From SIG471 sp045638565 (GTDB lineage Bacteria; Bacillota; Clostridia; Oscillospirales; Butyricicoccaceae): a stretch of 18,435 nt of DNA. The position numbers were made by a program, and so were the translations under genes. Shown here one piece after another: positions 5,078-12,286 of the stretch. The notes beneath the pieces were generated by a model. It had not been told where the DNA came from, searched no databases, and saw only the letters and a list, made by a program, of their open reading frames with translations. Each line of letters opens with the position of its first letter. Within the stretch, counting starts at the first letter, position 1. Location of the stretch: assembly GCA_045638565.1 (NCBI GenBank), contig JAZUBN010000071.1, positions 1-18,435 of the forward strand, in the 5' to 3' direction.

Positions 5078-7102
5078 TTATTTTTCTTTAAACCAGAGAT
5101 TTACGTCAACTTTTTCCTTGATTCCGTCAACAGTACCCTTATCAGTATACTGCCATATATCGAAGGCATAATAGAATGTCGGCGCGGACACATCGTACTG
5201 CGCAAACCAGAACGGATACTGAACGATTTTACTCAGGTCATATTTGATATACCCTGCGTAAGTATTGAAATAAATCATCGGAGAATAACCTGCCTCAGCA
5301 ATCATTTCGCAGAATCTGTTCGCAGCGGCACACAATGTTTTAGTGGAAAGGCCATAGGTACGCGCGCTTGTTGTGCCGATCACCTCCCAGTCGAAGACGA
5401 CAGGACCTGTTATGTCATAGCCTTTTATTTTATCAAGTACATATCGGGCTTCTTCTTCCGCTTCAGCAACCGATATTGCCTGTGAGAAGAAGTAAACACC
5501 TGTATCGATTCCTGCATCAACAGCGCCCTGAACATTCTGTTCAAAAAGCTTATCGTAATACAGATTTCCTTCCTTGCCGTATCCTCTTCCGCCGACTCGG
5601 ATTATGGCAAATTCAATGCCGTCATTTTTTACAGCTTCCCAGTCGATATCGCCCTGATATTCGGAAACATCTATGCCGACAACACCTGTCTTGTTATTGT
5701 CCTCATATCGCTTGAAGCAGTTTTCATTATAGAATCCGGCAGGACTGAGTGTGCTCTTCGGTACATCTTTAAGCACATCGAGGATGTAATCGTTGTAGAC
5801 AATTTTCTCTGTATTTTCCGCTTCCATCTGCTGCTCGATTCTCCAGATAATTGCCGAAACCTCGCCTCTTGTAATATCGGTATCAGGCGCAAATTCCCTG
5901 CCCTTATCTGTAATACTGCCCTCCATAATCCCTGCTTCATAAAGAGCTGTCACATAGCCGTTGTTCACATCTATATACGGAGATTTAGACTTCGACTTGG
6001 AAAGGCCGAGAGATTTTGCAGCAATTTCTGCAATTTTCAGACGATTTATATTGCTATCATAACCGCCAAGTCTGTCTTTATCGAGCCAGCCCTTTTCATG
6101 GGCATAGTTTATAAATCCGCCTGCCCAGTGATTGTCTGCAGCGCCCTGCTCAGGAGTGCCAACTGCACGCATAAGCAGAGTTACCGCCGCACCTGCAGTA
6201 GTTGTGTCATAAGGACCATAATTGCCGTCAGGATATCCTGTTATGACATTTTCTTCAGCCAGCTCCATTATGTAGTGATAGAACCATTTATCGCTTGTCA
6301 CATCGCCAAACTTTTTGCTGTACTTGTTTTCACTCCATCTGGCATTAAGTGTTCGGCTGCTCTGTACAGTATGGCTGATGAGAATTTCTGTCCCCTTTGC
6401 CGTTTGCCATCCTTCGAAGGTATAACCTAAACGTGTCGCCTTTGGCAGACTGCCATACACGCTGCCCACTTTATAGAAAAGCACATCGCGGGCTGTTTCA
6501 CCATTGCCTGCATTGAAGCCTATATATGCATACACACTATCCGGCTTTACATTGTATTTGCCGTCGAGATACATAAGAGCTTCCTGAATACGTCTTTTTG
6601 CCAGACCATCCTGCACCTTGCCGCCTGCGTGGCACCAGATACCAAATGCATCGACAACTTCATCTCTTGTTGTCTGCTCCCCTTTGAGTATTCTGACAAG
6701 CTTGCTGTTGCCCGAAAGCCAGGCAGAGCCAAGATTATATGTAAAGCTTACAAGCGCATCATATTGGTGCTGCTGCAGCTTTATTCCATTTTTATCGGCG
6801 AAGCCTTGCACTGCCGCTTCGTGCTTTTTAAGTTCTTCACGCAGAAGCTCTTCTGCCTTTTCTTCGCTTATTCCATCAGGATATTCCCCCTCTTCACACA
6901 GAGTGCCATAGCCGATAAGCCAGCTGTCACCATATGTGTACATATCCTTGTAAAAGCCTTCTTTCGATTTGATAAAGTCTATGCCGCTCTGACTGATAGA
7001 CATATCTGCTGCCATAGACGGCATGAAGCTGAAGCATAAACAGAATATAAGCGCTGTGCTTACTATGCTCTTTATACCTCGGTTAAACTTTGCGGTGTTC
7101 AT
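5078..7102 (-). CDS. Secreted dual-lysozyme: GH24 + InlB-like repeat + SLH repeats + GH25
   Basis: A 674-residue exported wall hydrolase. Residues 1-31 form a signal peptide (positive start, hydrophobic core, SMAA cleavage region). Residues 36-183 are a GH24 (T4/phage-type) lysozyme domain with Glu48 in KSKEGF and the IGYGT strand (63-67). Residues 193-257 look like a Listeria-Bacteroides/InlB-B repeat (GYTFEGW ... LNARW). Three S-layer-homology repeats follow, about 265-315, 322-367 and 374-424; the first (FGDVTSDKWFYHYI ... GYPDGNYGP) is clearest, the other two are degenerate. Residues 473-672 are a GH25 lysozyme with Asp478 in GIDVSEYQG and the catalytic pair Asp571/Glu573 in VVFDWE. Both catalytic domains cleave the MurNAc-GlcNAc bond. 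SLH repeats bind secondary wall polymer, so the enzyme is probably held at the surface. AGGAGG lies 4 bases before the ATG. The gene is monocistronic. Confidence 0.93.
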   Translation of the reverse strand: MNTAKFNRGIKSIVSTALIFCLCFSFMPSMAADMSISQSGIDFIKSKEGFYKDMYTYGDSWLIGYGTLCEEGEYPDGISEEKAEELLREELKKHEAAVQGFADKNGIKLQQHQYDALVSFTYNLGSAWLSGNSKLVRILKGEQTTRDEVVDAFGIWCHAGGKVQDGLAKRRIQEALMYLDGKYNVKPDSVYAYIGFNAGNGETARDVLFYKVGSVYGSLPKATRLGYTFEGWQTAKGTEILISHTVQSSRTLNARWSENKYSKKFGDVTSDKWFYHYIMELAEENVITGYPDGNYGPYDTTTAGAAVTLLMRAVGTPEQGAADNHWAGGFINYAHEKGWLDKDRLGGYDSNINRLKIAEIAAKSLGLSKSKSKSPYIDVNNGYVTALYEAGIMEGSITDKGREFAPDTDITRGEVSAIIWRIEQQMEAENTEKIVYNDYILDVLKDVPKSTLSPAGFYNENCFKRYEDNNKTGVVGIDVSEYQGDIDWEAVKNDGIEFAIIRVGGRGYGKEGNLYYDKLFEQNVQGAVDAGIDTGVYFFSQAISVAEAEEEARYVLDKIKGYDITGPVVFDWEVIGTTSARTYGLSTKTLCAAANRFCEMIAEAGYSPMIYFNTYAGYIKYDLSKIVQYPFWFAQYDVSAPTFYYAFDIWQYTDKGTVDGIKEKVDVNLWFKEK

Positions 7103-7174
7103 TTTTCCTCCTTTTTCTTTGGGGTGGATATTGCTTATATAAATACAGACTCACCTTTGCGCCTGCGAGTTTCT

Positions 7175-7183
7175 ATTATAACA
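7175..7183 (-). promoter_or_regulatory. Extended -10 promoter of the lysozyme gene
   Basis: On the minus strand the bases read TGTTATAAT, an extended -10 element, about 73 bases before the ATG at 7102. No good -35 is visible at the usual distance, which fits an extended -10 promoter. Confidence 0.5.
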
Positions 7184-7255
7184 TACAAAAAATGATTTTT
7201 CATCTCTTTTTTCAACATTTTTCTCATTTGGAATAATTTGTCACATCGCAGTAAG

Positions 7256-7272
7256 ATAAACTGTCAGTTTAT
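7256..7272 (+). promoter_or_regulatory. Perfect inverted repeat upstream of thioesterase promoter, possible operator
   Basis: ATAAACTG (7256-7263), one base, then CAGTTTAT (7265-7272) is a perfect 8-1-8 inverted repeat. It ends 23 bases before the -35 at 7296. No T-run follows, so it is not a terminator. Its size and symmetry suit a dimeric regulator such as a MarR- or TetR-type protein; the regulator is not in the window. Confidence 0.45.
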
Positions 7273-7295
7273 GGACAGATTTTTCATATTGTTTA

Positions 7296-7324
7296 TTGAA
7301 ATATCTGTATTTTTGCTATATAAT
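7296..7324 (+). promoter_or_regulatory. Sigma-A-type promoter of the thioesterase gene
   Basis: TTGAAA (7296-7301) and TATAAT (7319-7324) are separated by exactly 17 bases. The start of transcription would be at about 7331, leaving a leader of roughly 18 bases with AGGAGG. This also shows that the ATG at 7349, and not the longer open frame to 7238, is the start. Confidence 0.75.
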
Positions 7325-7348
7325 ACCATTGTTATCAGGAGGACATAT

Positions 7349-8053
7349 ATGTTTGAACATACTTACACTATGCGTTACGGCGATCTGAAGGATGCCGTAA
7401 CTATTAAGCCATCTTCTGTGCTTGACGTAATTCAGGATGTGGCTATCAGAAATTCCGACGAATGCGGATTTACAATGGATAAAATGCGTGAAATAAATAT
7501 GGCGTGGATGCTTCAGGGTATCAAGCTGCATTTCGAAGATCCTGTAAAGGCTGACATTCCCCTTGTCGCCCATACTGCTGTAAAAAATATGAAGGGCATT
7601 ACATCAGAGCGAGGCACAATTATTTGTCAGAATGACAAACCGGTAGTCAAGGCTGTCGCCAACTGGTTTTTATTTGATGCAAACAGGGGACGTCCCGGCA
7701 AAATCCCTGCCGATATGGCTGAAAGCTATCCTATGCACGATTTTGAAGATGAGTTTTTTGCTTACACAAAGCCTTCGCTTATGGAAGCTGAAATGCTTTA
7801 TCAGGTAAGGGTTTCCAATAAGGATATTGATACAAATGTCCATCTCAACAACCAGAAAAGTGCTGAAATGCTGATGGATGCTCTGCCTTTTGACTTTTTC
7901 TTCACCGATATGAATGTATATTACAAAAAGGCCGCCGTACTGGGCGATATTCTTGAGCTTTGTTCGTGCAAAACCGAAAACGGATATTATGTGCATCTGC
8001 AGACACCTGAAAAGGATGTTTGTGTTGCCGGTATTTTTGAATTCAATAAGTAA
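7349..8053 (+). CDS. Acyl-ACP thioesterase (FatA/FatB-like, double hotdog)
   Basis: This 234-residue protein matches bacterial acyl-[acyl carrier protein] thioesterases, which release free fatty acids from ACP in the cytoplasm. The N-terminal hotdog (about 1-125) contains the conserved pattern MRYGDLKDAVTIKPSSVLDVIQDVA and the AWMLQGIKLHFEDP segment. The C-terminal hotdog begins near residue 150 with RVSNKDIDTNVHLNNQKS, which carries the family's catalytic Asp161, Asn163 and His165. The start is ATG 7349 with AGGAGG (7337-7342) 6 bases upstream; the open frame to 7238 crosses the promoter and is not coding. It is a single-gene unit between its own promoter and a two-way terminator. Chain-length preference cannot be judged. 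Confidence 0.9.
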   Translation: MFEHTYTMRYGDLKDAVTIKPSSVLDVIQDVAIRNSDECGFTMDKMREINMAWMLQGIKLHFEDPVKADIPLVAHTAVKNMKGITSERGTIICQNDKPVVKAVANWFLFDANRGRPGKIPADMAESYPMHDFEDEFFAYTKPSLMEAEMLYQVRVSNKDIDTNVHLNNQKSAEMLMDALPFDFFFTDMNVYYKKAAVLGDILELCSCKTENGYYVHLQTPEKDVCVAGIFEFNK

Positions 8054-8084
8054 AAAAACGGCCTCCATAACGGAGGCTGTTTTT
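8052..8084. terminator. Two-way terminator between thioesterase and SOS operon
   Basis: GCCTCC (8061-8066) and GGAGGC (8072-8077) form the stem core around ATAAC. The stem is lengthened by A/T pairs (8054-8060 with 8078-8084, one G-T pair). T-runs occur on both strands. The two stop codons, 8051-8053 (+) and 8083-8085 (-), lie in its two tails. Confidence 0.88.
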
Positions 8085-8502
8085 AAATTACAGTTATTTC
8101 TGTTATTTCATTTATTGGTATCATACGGCCGTTCTGCATTATAAGACAGGCCGCATAGCGATCTATCTTATTTACCGTCGATGTTTCTGTGATATATTCT
8201 CCACCGGATTTTCTTTCGTCAGGCTCAAAATATGTTATTTTGACTGTCGGTGCTGACATTATATTTTCCTCGATATATTGCAGGCGTTCATCAATTATTG
8301 CCTTTGCCGATTCATCAAGTTCAATTCTTTCATCGGTGAGGCGTGCTGTTTCTTTAATAGCTGCATCGTGACCTGTCAGCGCAGCAAACGGCGAAAACTG
8401 AGCCGCTCTGTTTATCATCGACATATGCGGATGCTTTTCTGACCTGTGGTGAGGCATATTTATTATATCATCATATTTATCTGTAGTTTTAAGTGGTGAC
8501 AT
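8083..8502 (-). CDS. YolD-like protein, partner of Y-family polymerase
   Basis: The central segment MSMINRAAQFSPFAALTGHDAAIKET (about residues 27-52) is the hallmark of YolD-like proteins, in which a Met-Ile-x-Arg-Ala-Ala-x-(W/F)-x-Pro-Phe-Ala-Ala-Leu stretch is followed by a short beta-rich tail. In Bacillus, yolD-type genes sit beside Y-family polymerase genes (uvrX, yqjW), and they have been proposed to act like UmuD as polymerase accessory factors; the mechanism is not settled. Length is 139 residues. The C-terminal half (about 82-139) looks like a small all-beta domain, ending at IPINEITEITVI. AAGGAGG lies a few bases before the ATG, overlapping the end of the preceding gene, from which it is separated by 9 bases. 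It is the last gene of the LexA-controlled operon. Confidence 0.8.
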   Translation of the reverse strand: MSPLKTTDKYDDIINMPHHRSEKHPHMSMINRAAQFSPFAALTGHDAAIKETARLTDERIELDESAKAIIDERLQYIEENIMSAPTVKITYFEPDERKSGGEYITETSTVNKIDRYAACLIMQNGRMIPINEITEITVI

Positions 8503-8511
8503 ACTGCCTCC

Positions 8512-8814
8512 TTATCTTGCTCTTCGATATATTGCGCCTTCCCATTCCCAAAGGGAATAAATATAGTCACTTTCAGATGTTTCATAGACGCGCATCTTTA
8601 TTTTACTGTTGGTAACTGCACCGAGATATTTACCTTTATCCGAGCCTGAAACCGGCGCATCGTATGTTTTTTCGTACACCTCATTGCCTATGGTGATTTT
8701 CTCATTTTCAGCACCGCTTATTGTACCTATAACAGGCATATATAAAAGCTGTCGGATATTGAGCAGAACAGCTATTATGGCAATCAGCAAGACTGATACG
8801 ATTAACTTTTTCAT
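8512..8814 (-). CDS. Small membrane-anchored protein in SOS operon, unknown function
   Basis: I do not recognise this 100-residue protein. Residues 3-24 form one hydrophobic helix after Met-Lys-Lys, so it is either a signal-anchor or a signal peptide; there is no lipobox Cys. The rest (about 28-100) is predicted to be a small beta-rich domain outside the membrane, with KITIGNEVYEKTYDAPV, GKYLGAVTN and YIYSLWEWEGAIYRR as its clearest strands. AAGGAG (8820-8825) overlaps the stop codon of the polymerase gene and sits 5 bases before the ATG. It therefore shares the SOS promoter. Its topology resembles SOS-induced membrane division inhibitors such as YneA in general layout only; no LysM domain or sequence likeness is seen. 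A damage-checkpoint role is speculation. Confidence 0.75.
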   Translation of the reverse strand: MKKLIVSVLLIAIIAVLLNIRQLLYMPVIGTISGAENEKITIGNEVYEKTYDAPVSGSDKGKYLGAVTNSKIKMRVYETSESDYIYSLWEWEGAIYRRAR

Positions 8815-8823
8815 AATGACTCC

Positions 8824-10344
8824 TTAAGCCTTATGGCCGCCAATCTGCTTATTACGATCTTTTGTTGTGGCCCCTTCTTCAAGGTTCATGCCTTTGAGAA
8901 TTGCATTCTTGCCGAACTTTTTCTTTATCTCTAGGATAGCCTGCTGACGGCGCTTTTCCCTTTCAAGCTCAATATCTTCCTTTTCCCTCTGCTTCTGCTG
9001 ATTTATCACATCGTCAAACAGATTGAACTGCATAGGAATTTCATTTTTCCTCGCCTTATCTTCAGAAACCACGTGATTTACCGAAATATTCAGCCTTCGA
9101 ACAAGCAATGTCGGATCGACAATTCTGTCATAAAGCTCCATTATGGCATCTGTCATAAGTTTTGACGATGAGGTCTGTCTCGGCAGATTTGCTGTACCAT
9201 GGGCGTGCTTGGGGATTTTTCGTCCATAATGGTCGATAGTGATTTCGCCCTTATATTTTTTCCCGCGCTCACCTGCGAGATTATCAATATCATATCCCAC
9301 TGTCAGCACAAGCTGATCGGTAACGAGAGCTTTATCGACAAGATCAAGAGCAAGGAGATCGGTCATTTCCTTTACTACCAGGCGAGCCTTGTCGCTTTCA
9401 TACGGACTGTGCAAAACCTGTCCCGAGCCTATACTTTTATCCTCAGGCTTGTAGGCTTTTACATCGGCTATTGCGCACGGCTCCCATCCCCAGGCATGGT
9501 CAATAAGCAGTTCTGCATTGACGCCAAACAATTTATAAAGAAGATCTTCATTATGGAAGTCTGTCGCCTTTCCAACCGAGCAACGCGCGATATCGCCCAT
9601 GGTGTAAAGGCCATGAGCTTCCAGCTTTTTAGCATATCCTCTGCCTACACGCCAGAAATCTGTAAGCGGTTTATGATCCCATAACTGACGTCTGTAACTC
9701 ATTTCATCAAGCTCAGCAATTCGCACACCATATTCGTCAGGAGCAATATGCTTGGCAACAATATCCATTGCAATTTTTGCAAGGTACATATTCGTGCCTA
9801 TTCCTGCGGCTGCGGTTATTCCTGTGGTTTTCAGCACATCACGAACGACCATCTGTGCAAACTCGTATGGAGTAAGTCCTGATGTCGGAAGATAATTGGT
9901 TATATCCATAAAGACTTCGTCGATGGAATAAACGTGAATGTCATCGGGCGAAACATATTTAAGATAAATATTGTAAATCCTTGTACTGTGCTCAATATAA
10001 TGTGCCATACGCGGCGGAGCTGTTATATACGTTATCTCCTTTTCCGGATGAGCATCAAGCTCGAGGCTGTCATAAGATTCGCCGTCAAACTTACGGTCTT
10101 TCAGATTTTGCAGTCGCATAGCGTTGACAAGTTTCACCCGCTCAATGACCTCAAAAAGCCTTGCTCTGCCCGGTATGCCATGTCTTTTACGCGACGGCGA
10201 GACAGCAAGGCAGATGGTCTTTTGTGTGCGTGAAGCATCGGCAACTACAAGATTGGTAGTCATAGGGTCAAGCCCTCTCTCGATACATTCGACAGAGGCA
10301 TAGAAGGACTTGAGATCTACGCAGAGATATGTTCTGTTTTTCAC
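8824..10344 (-). CDS. Y-family translesion DNA polymerase (DinB/UvrX-like)
   Basis: An error-prone polymerase that copies past damaged template bases. Counting from GTG at 10344, the product has 506 residues. Palm residues are Asp10 in CVDLKSFYASVE and Asp142/Glu143 in YSIDEVFMD, the three metal ligands of the family. The steric-gate region FYASVEC is intact. Helix-hairpin-helix residues occur around 226-255 (FWRVGRGYAKKLEAHGLYTMGDIA). QFNLFDD (439-445) is a beta-clamp-binding motif. A charged helical stretch (446-475) and a conserved-looking tail (KKFGKNAILKGMNLEEGATTKDRNKQIGGHKA split at 476-506) follow, typical of the UvrX/YqjW-like branch from memory. The frame is open to 10386, but GTG 10344 has GGAGGA 6 bases upstream and the upstream part overlaps the -10 box. 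It is the first gene of an SOS operon. Confidence 0.93.
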   Translation of the reverse strand: MKNRTYLCVDLKSFYASVECIERGLDPMTTNLVVADASRTQKTICLAVSPSRKRHGIPGRARLFEVIERVKLVNAMRLQNLKDRKFDGESYDSLELDAHPEKEITYITAPPRMAHYIEHSTRIYNIYLKYVSPDDIHVYSIDEVFMDITNYLPTSGLTPYEFAQMVVRDVLKTTGITAAAGIGTNMYLAKIAMDIVAKHIAPDEYGVRIAELDEMSYRRQLWDHKPLTDFWRVGRGYAKKLEAHGLYTMGDIARCSVGKATDFHNEDLLYKLFGVNAELLIDHAWGWEPCAIADVKAYKPEDKSIGSGQVLHSPYESDKARLVVKEMTDLLALDLVDKALVTDQLVLTVGYDIDNLAGERGKKYKGEITIDHYGRKIPKHAHGTANLPRQTSSSKLMTDAIMELYDRIVDPTLLVRRLNISVNHVVSEDKARKNEIPMQFNLFDDVINQQKQREKEDIELEREKRRQQAILEIKKKFGKNAILKGMNLEEGATTKDRNKQIGGHKA

Positions 10345-10374
10345 GATAAGTCCTCCTTTTTCTTTAATACCTAT

Positions 10375-10403
10375 ATTATACCACATTCCATTAAATCGAA
10401 CAA
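10375..10403 (-). promoter_or_regulatory. Promoter of the Y-polymerase operon
   Basis: On the minus strand TTGTTC (10398-10403) and TATAAT (10375-10380) are 17 bases apart. The -35 lies inside the LexA box, so repressor binding would block RNA polymerase directly. Confidence 0.75.
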
Positions 10404-10410
10404 GTGTTTG
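10397..10410. promoter_or_regulatory. LexA (DinR) SOS box
   Basis: The plus strand reads CGAACAAGTGTTTG. It agrees at all positions with the Gram-positive LexA consensus CGAACRNRYGTTYG. It covers the -35 of the polymerase operon and is 53 bases upstream of the GTG start. This places polymerase, membrane protein and YolD-like protein in the SOS regulon. Confidence 0.88.
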
Positions 10411-10469
10411 TTTTAATAAAATTATGGAATAAAGTCATATAACTTTACACCTTCTTTGTTTAGTGAAAT

Positions 10470-10506
10470 AAAAAGCCTCTTACCAATATATGGAAAGAGG
10501 CTTTTT
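10470..10506 (-). terminator. Intrinsic terminator of the corrinoid methyl-transfer operon
   Basis: AAAAAGCCTCTT (10470-10481) and AAGAGGCTTTTT (10495-10506) make a perfect 12-base stem with a 13-base loop. It lies 14 bases after the stop of the last operon gene and has a T-rich tail on the minus strand, followed by ATTTC. The 10411-10469 stretch between it and the LexA box shows nothing further. Confidence 0.88.
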
Positions 10507-10520
10507 GTGAGTGAGTTAAT

Positions 10521-11621
10521 TTATATATCTGCAAAACTATCTGCATTTAACGGATATCTGCCGAATATTCTTGCGGCATCCATAAGCGCCTGCATATTTG
10601 CTTCAGGAGTATTGGCAGGCATCTGACAGCCCGATGTAAGTGTAAATCCATTAGGCGAATCCCAGCCCTTGCGGATGCATTCACGCGCTGAACGAAGCAC
10701 ATCGTGAGGAGTGCCAAGCTTCATTACTTCAACCGGAGGAACATTTCCCTGAATGCCCATTTTATGACCAAGCACACGTTTTGCTTCTTCAAGGTCTTCC
10801 ACATTATCAAGGCTGAATGCACCGATGCCTGTTTCTGCAATATCTTCCCAGAGTGCGCGGCTTGTGCCACAGATATGAAGACCACATCCACCACCAAGCT
10901 TCTTTACATAATCAACATTCTGCTTGAAATATGGAAGGGAGAACTTACGGTACTGCTTGATGCTGATAAGCGATGTGGAGCTTACAGGGTCAGGGAAACC
11001 GATGCCAACGCCCATTTCAACAAGTCGCTTGATGAGACGGTTATTGTTTTCAACGATGACTTCCATAAGCTGATGCACCTTTTCAGGCTTTTTAATCATA
11101 CCGATAAGGAGATTCTCTGTGCCAAGCACCATTGCTGCGATTGAGAATGGACCTGTCACAGATGCACTGACAGAAACTTTATCGCCAAGACCTTCTTTTA
11201 CCTTGCGTACTGCATCCAGAATTATCGGAAGACGCCCGTCCTTATCGATATCGACAAGTTTGGCATTATCAACTTCATTAAGCTTAAGTGCAGGCTTTGC
11301 AAGCTGTGCCACGTTGTTTCGTGTATATTTGATTTCAGCGCCCATAGCTTCAGCCATACCTCTGAGGGATGTGGAAATACCTACACTGTCAGAGCCGAAT
11401 TTTTCGTGGATGTATTTTTCAACATTGAACATGATTTCCGAGGAGAAATAATATTCATCAATGCCTGCGCCTACAAGGTATGACATTGTTTCGCCGCCAT
11501 CAAGGCTGGCAGGAATTCTGTCGACAGACTGACCTTTTCCGTAGAGAGTAGTACGCTCAAGACTTGTCAGCTCATCCTTAGGGACTTCAAGACCGTTGAG
11601 ATATTTATCAATAATACTCAT
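10521..11621 (-). CDS. UroD/MtaA-family corrinoid-dependent methyltransferase
   Basis: The protein has the uroporphyrinogen decarboxylase-like TIM barrel used by MtaA, CmuA and MtvB-type cobalamin-dependent methyltransferases. These bind a zinc-activated thiol or act on a methyl donor and exchange the methyl group with a corrinoid protein. Zinc ligands are visible as His249-x-Cys251 in GLHICGTSR and Cys332 in TSGCQMPANTP. VTGPFSIA (155-162) and FPDPVSSTSLIS (209-220) are family motifs in the barrel. Length is 366 residues, slightly longer than MtaA. The ATG shares its A with the TAA of the corrinoid-protein gene (TAATG), and GGGGAT precedes it, so the two are translationally coupled. This pairing suggests it acts directly on that carrier. 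UroD itself lacks the HxC...C set and belongs to heme genes, which are absent here. Donor or acceptor unknown. Confidence 0.88.
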   Translation of the reverse strand: MSIIDKYLNGLEVPKDELTSLERTTLYGKGQSVDRIPASLDGGETMSYLVGAGIDEYYFSSEIMFNVEKYIHEKFGSDSVGISTSLRGMAEAMGAEIKYTRNNVAQLAKPALKLNEVDNAKLVDIDKDGRLPIILDAVRKVKEGLGDKVSVSASVTGPFSIAAMVLGTENLLIGMIKKPEKVHQLMEVIVENNNRLIKRLVEMGVGIGFPDPVSSTSLISIKQYRKFSLPYFKQNVDYVKKLGGGCGLHICGTSRALWEDIAETGIGAFSLDNVEDLEEAKRVLGHKMGIQGNVPPVEVMKLGTPHDVLRSARECIRKGWDSPNGFTLTSGCQMPANTPEANMQALMDAARIFGRYPLNADSFADI

Positions 11622-12268
11622 TACTTATCCCCTTTCAGCTCACGCATTTTTCTGACGGCAGAAGCGGCATCAACTGCATAGGCATCTGCGCCGATATCGT
11701 CTGCAAACTTCTGCGAAATAGGACCGCCGCCTATCATAACCTTGTATTTTCCTCTGATTCCACGCTCATTAAGTCTGGAAATAACGGTTTTCATTCCGTC
11801 CATTGTAGTTGTCATAAGAGTTGACATACAGATGAAATCAGCTTCATTTGCTTCGGCTGTATCGATGAAATTATCCAGCGTCACATCTCTGCCAAGGTCA
11901 AACACTTCAAAACCGCCTGCTTCGCCCATAATTTTAACAAGATTCTTGCCGATATCGTGAGTATCACCTTCCACAACACCGATTACCACCTTGATCTTAT
12001 CGTCGCTTTCCTCCTGCTTTATATGCGGTTTGAGTACGTCAATGCCCACATTCATAGCATAGGATGCTGTAAGCACTTCAGGGAGGAAATATTCGCCGCT
12101 TTCATAAAGCTCACTGACCTTATCCATACCAGGAATAAGCCCGAGATTGATTGTTTCTGCCGCATCATAGCCATTTTCAAGAGCCTTATTGCAAAGTTCT
12201 TCTACGATGTCTTCTTCCATTTCAACTACATTTTCAGCAATCTGCGCAAAGAGTTTTTCCTTTTCCAT
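11621..12268 (-). CDS. Corrinoid (B12-binding) methyl-carrier protein, MtbC/MtaC-like
   Basis: This is the cobalamin shuttle that carries the methyl group between two methyltransferases. Residues 1-85 are the helical cap (B12-binding-2 type, with IPGMDKVSELYESGEYFLPEVL), and 92-210 are the Rossmann-like B12 domain. The Asp-x-His-xx-Gly motif reads GDTHDIGKN with His104 as lower cobalt ligand; the STL (149-151) and IGGGP (179-183) motifs that surround the nucleotide tail follow. Length of 215 residues is normal. The frame also allows ATG at 12280, but ATG 12268 has GGAG 6 bases upstream and the earlier ATG has none, so I chose 12268. It lies between the activator gene and the 10521-11621 methyltransferase gene, with which it shares one base. 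Confidence 0.93.
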   Translation of the reverse strand: MEKEKLFAQIAENVVEMEEDIVEELCNKALENGYDAAETINLGLIPGMDKVSELYESGEYFLPEVLTASYAMNVGIDVLKPHIKQEESDDKIKVVIGVVEGDTHDIGKNLVKIMGEAGGFEVFDLGRDVTLDNFIDTAEANEADFICMSTLMTTTMDGMKTVISRLNERGIRGKYKVMIGGGPISQKFADDIGADAYAVDAASAVRKMRELKGDK

Positions 12269-12286
12269 ATTTATCTCCATTCATTA

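Noticed and set aside
7238..7348. N-terminal extension of the thioesterase to an ATG at 7238
   Set aside because: The extension crosses the -35/-10 promoter and the inverted repeat. ATG 7349 has a perfect AGGAGG site and gives the usual protein length.
10345..10386. N-terminal extension of the Y-family polymerase to 10386
   Set aside because: It would start upstream of the -10 box; GTG 10344 has a good ribosome site and gives the normal start KNRTYLCVDLKSFYASVE.
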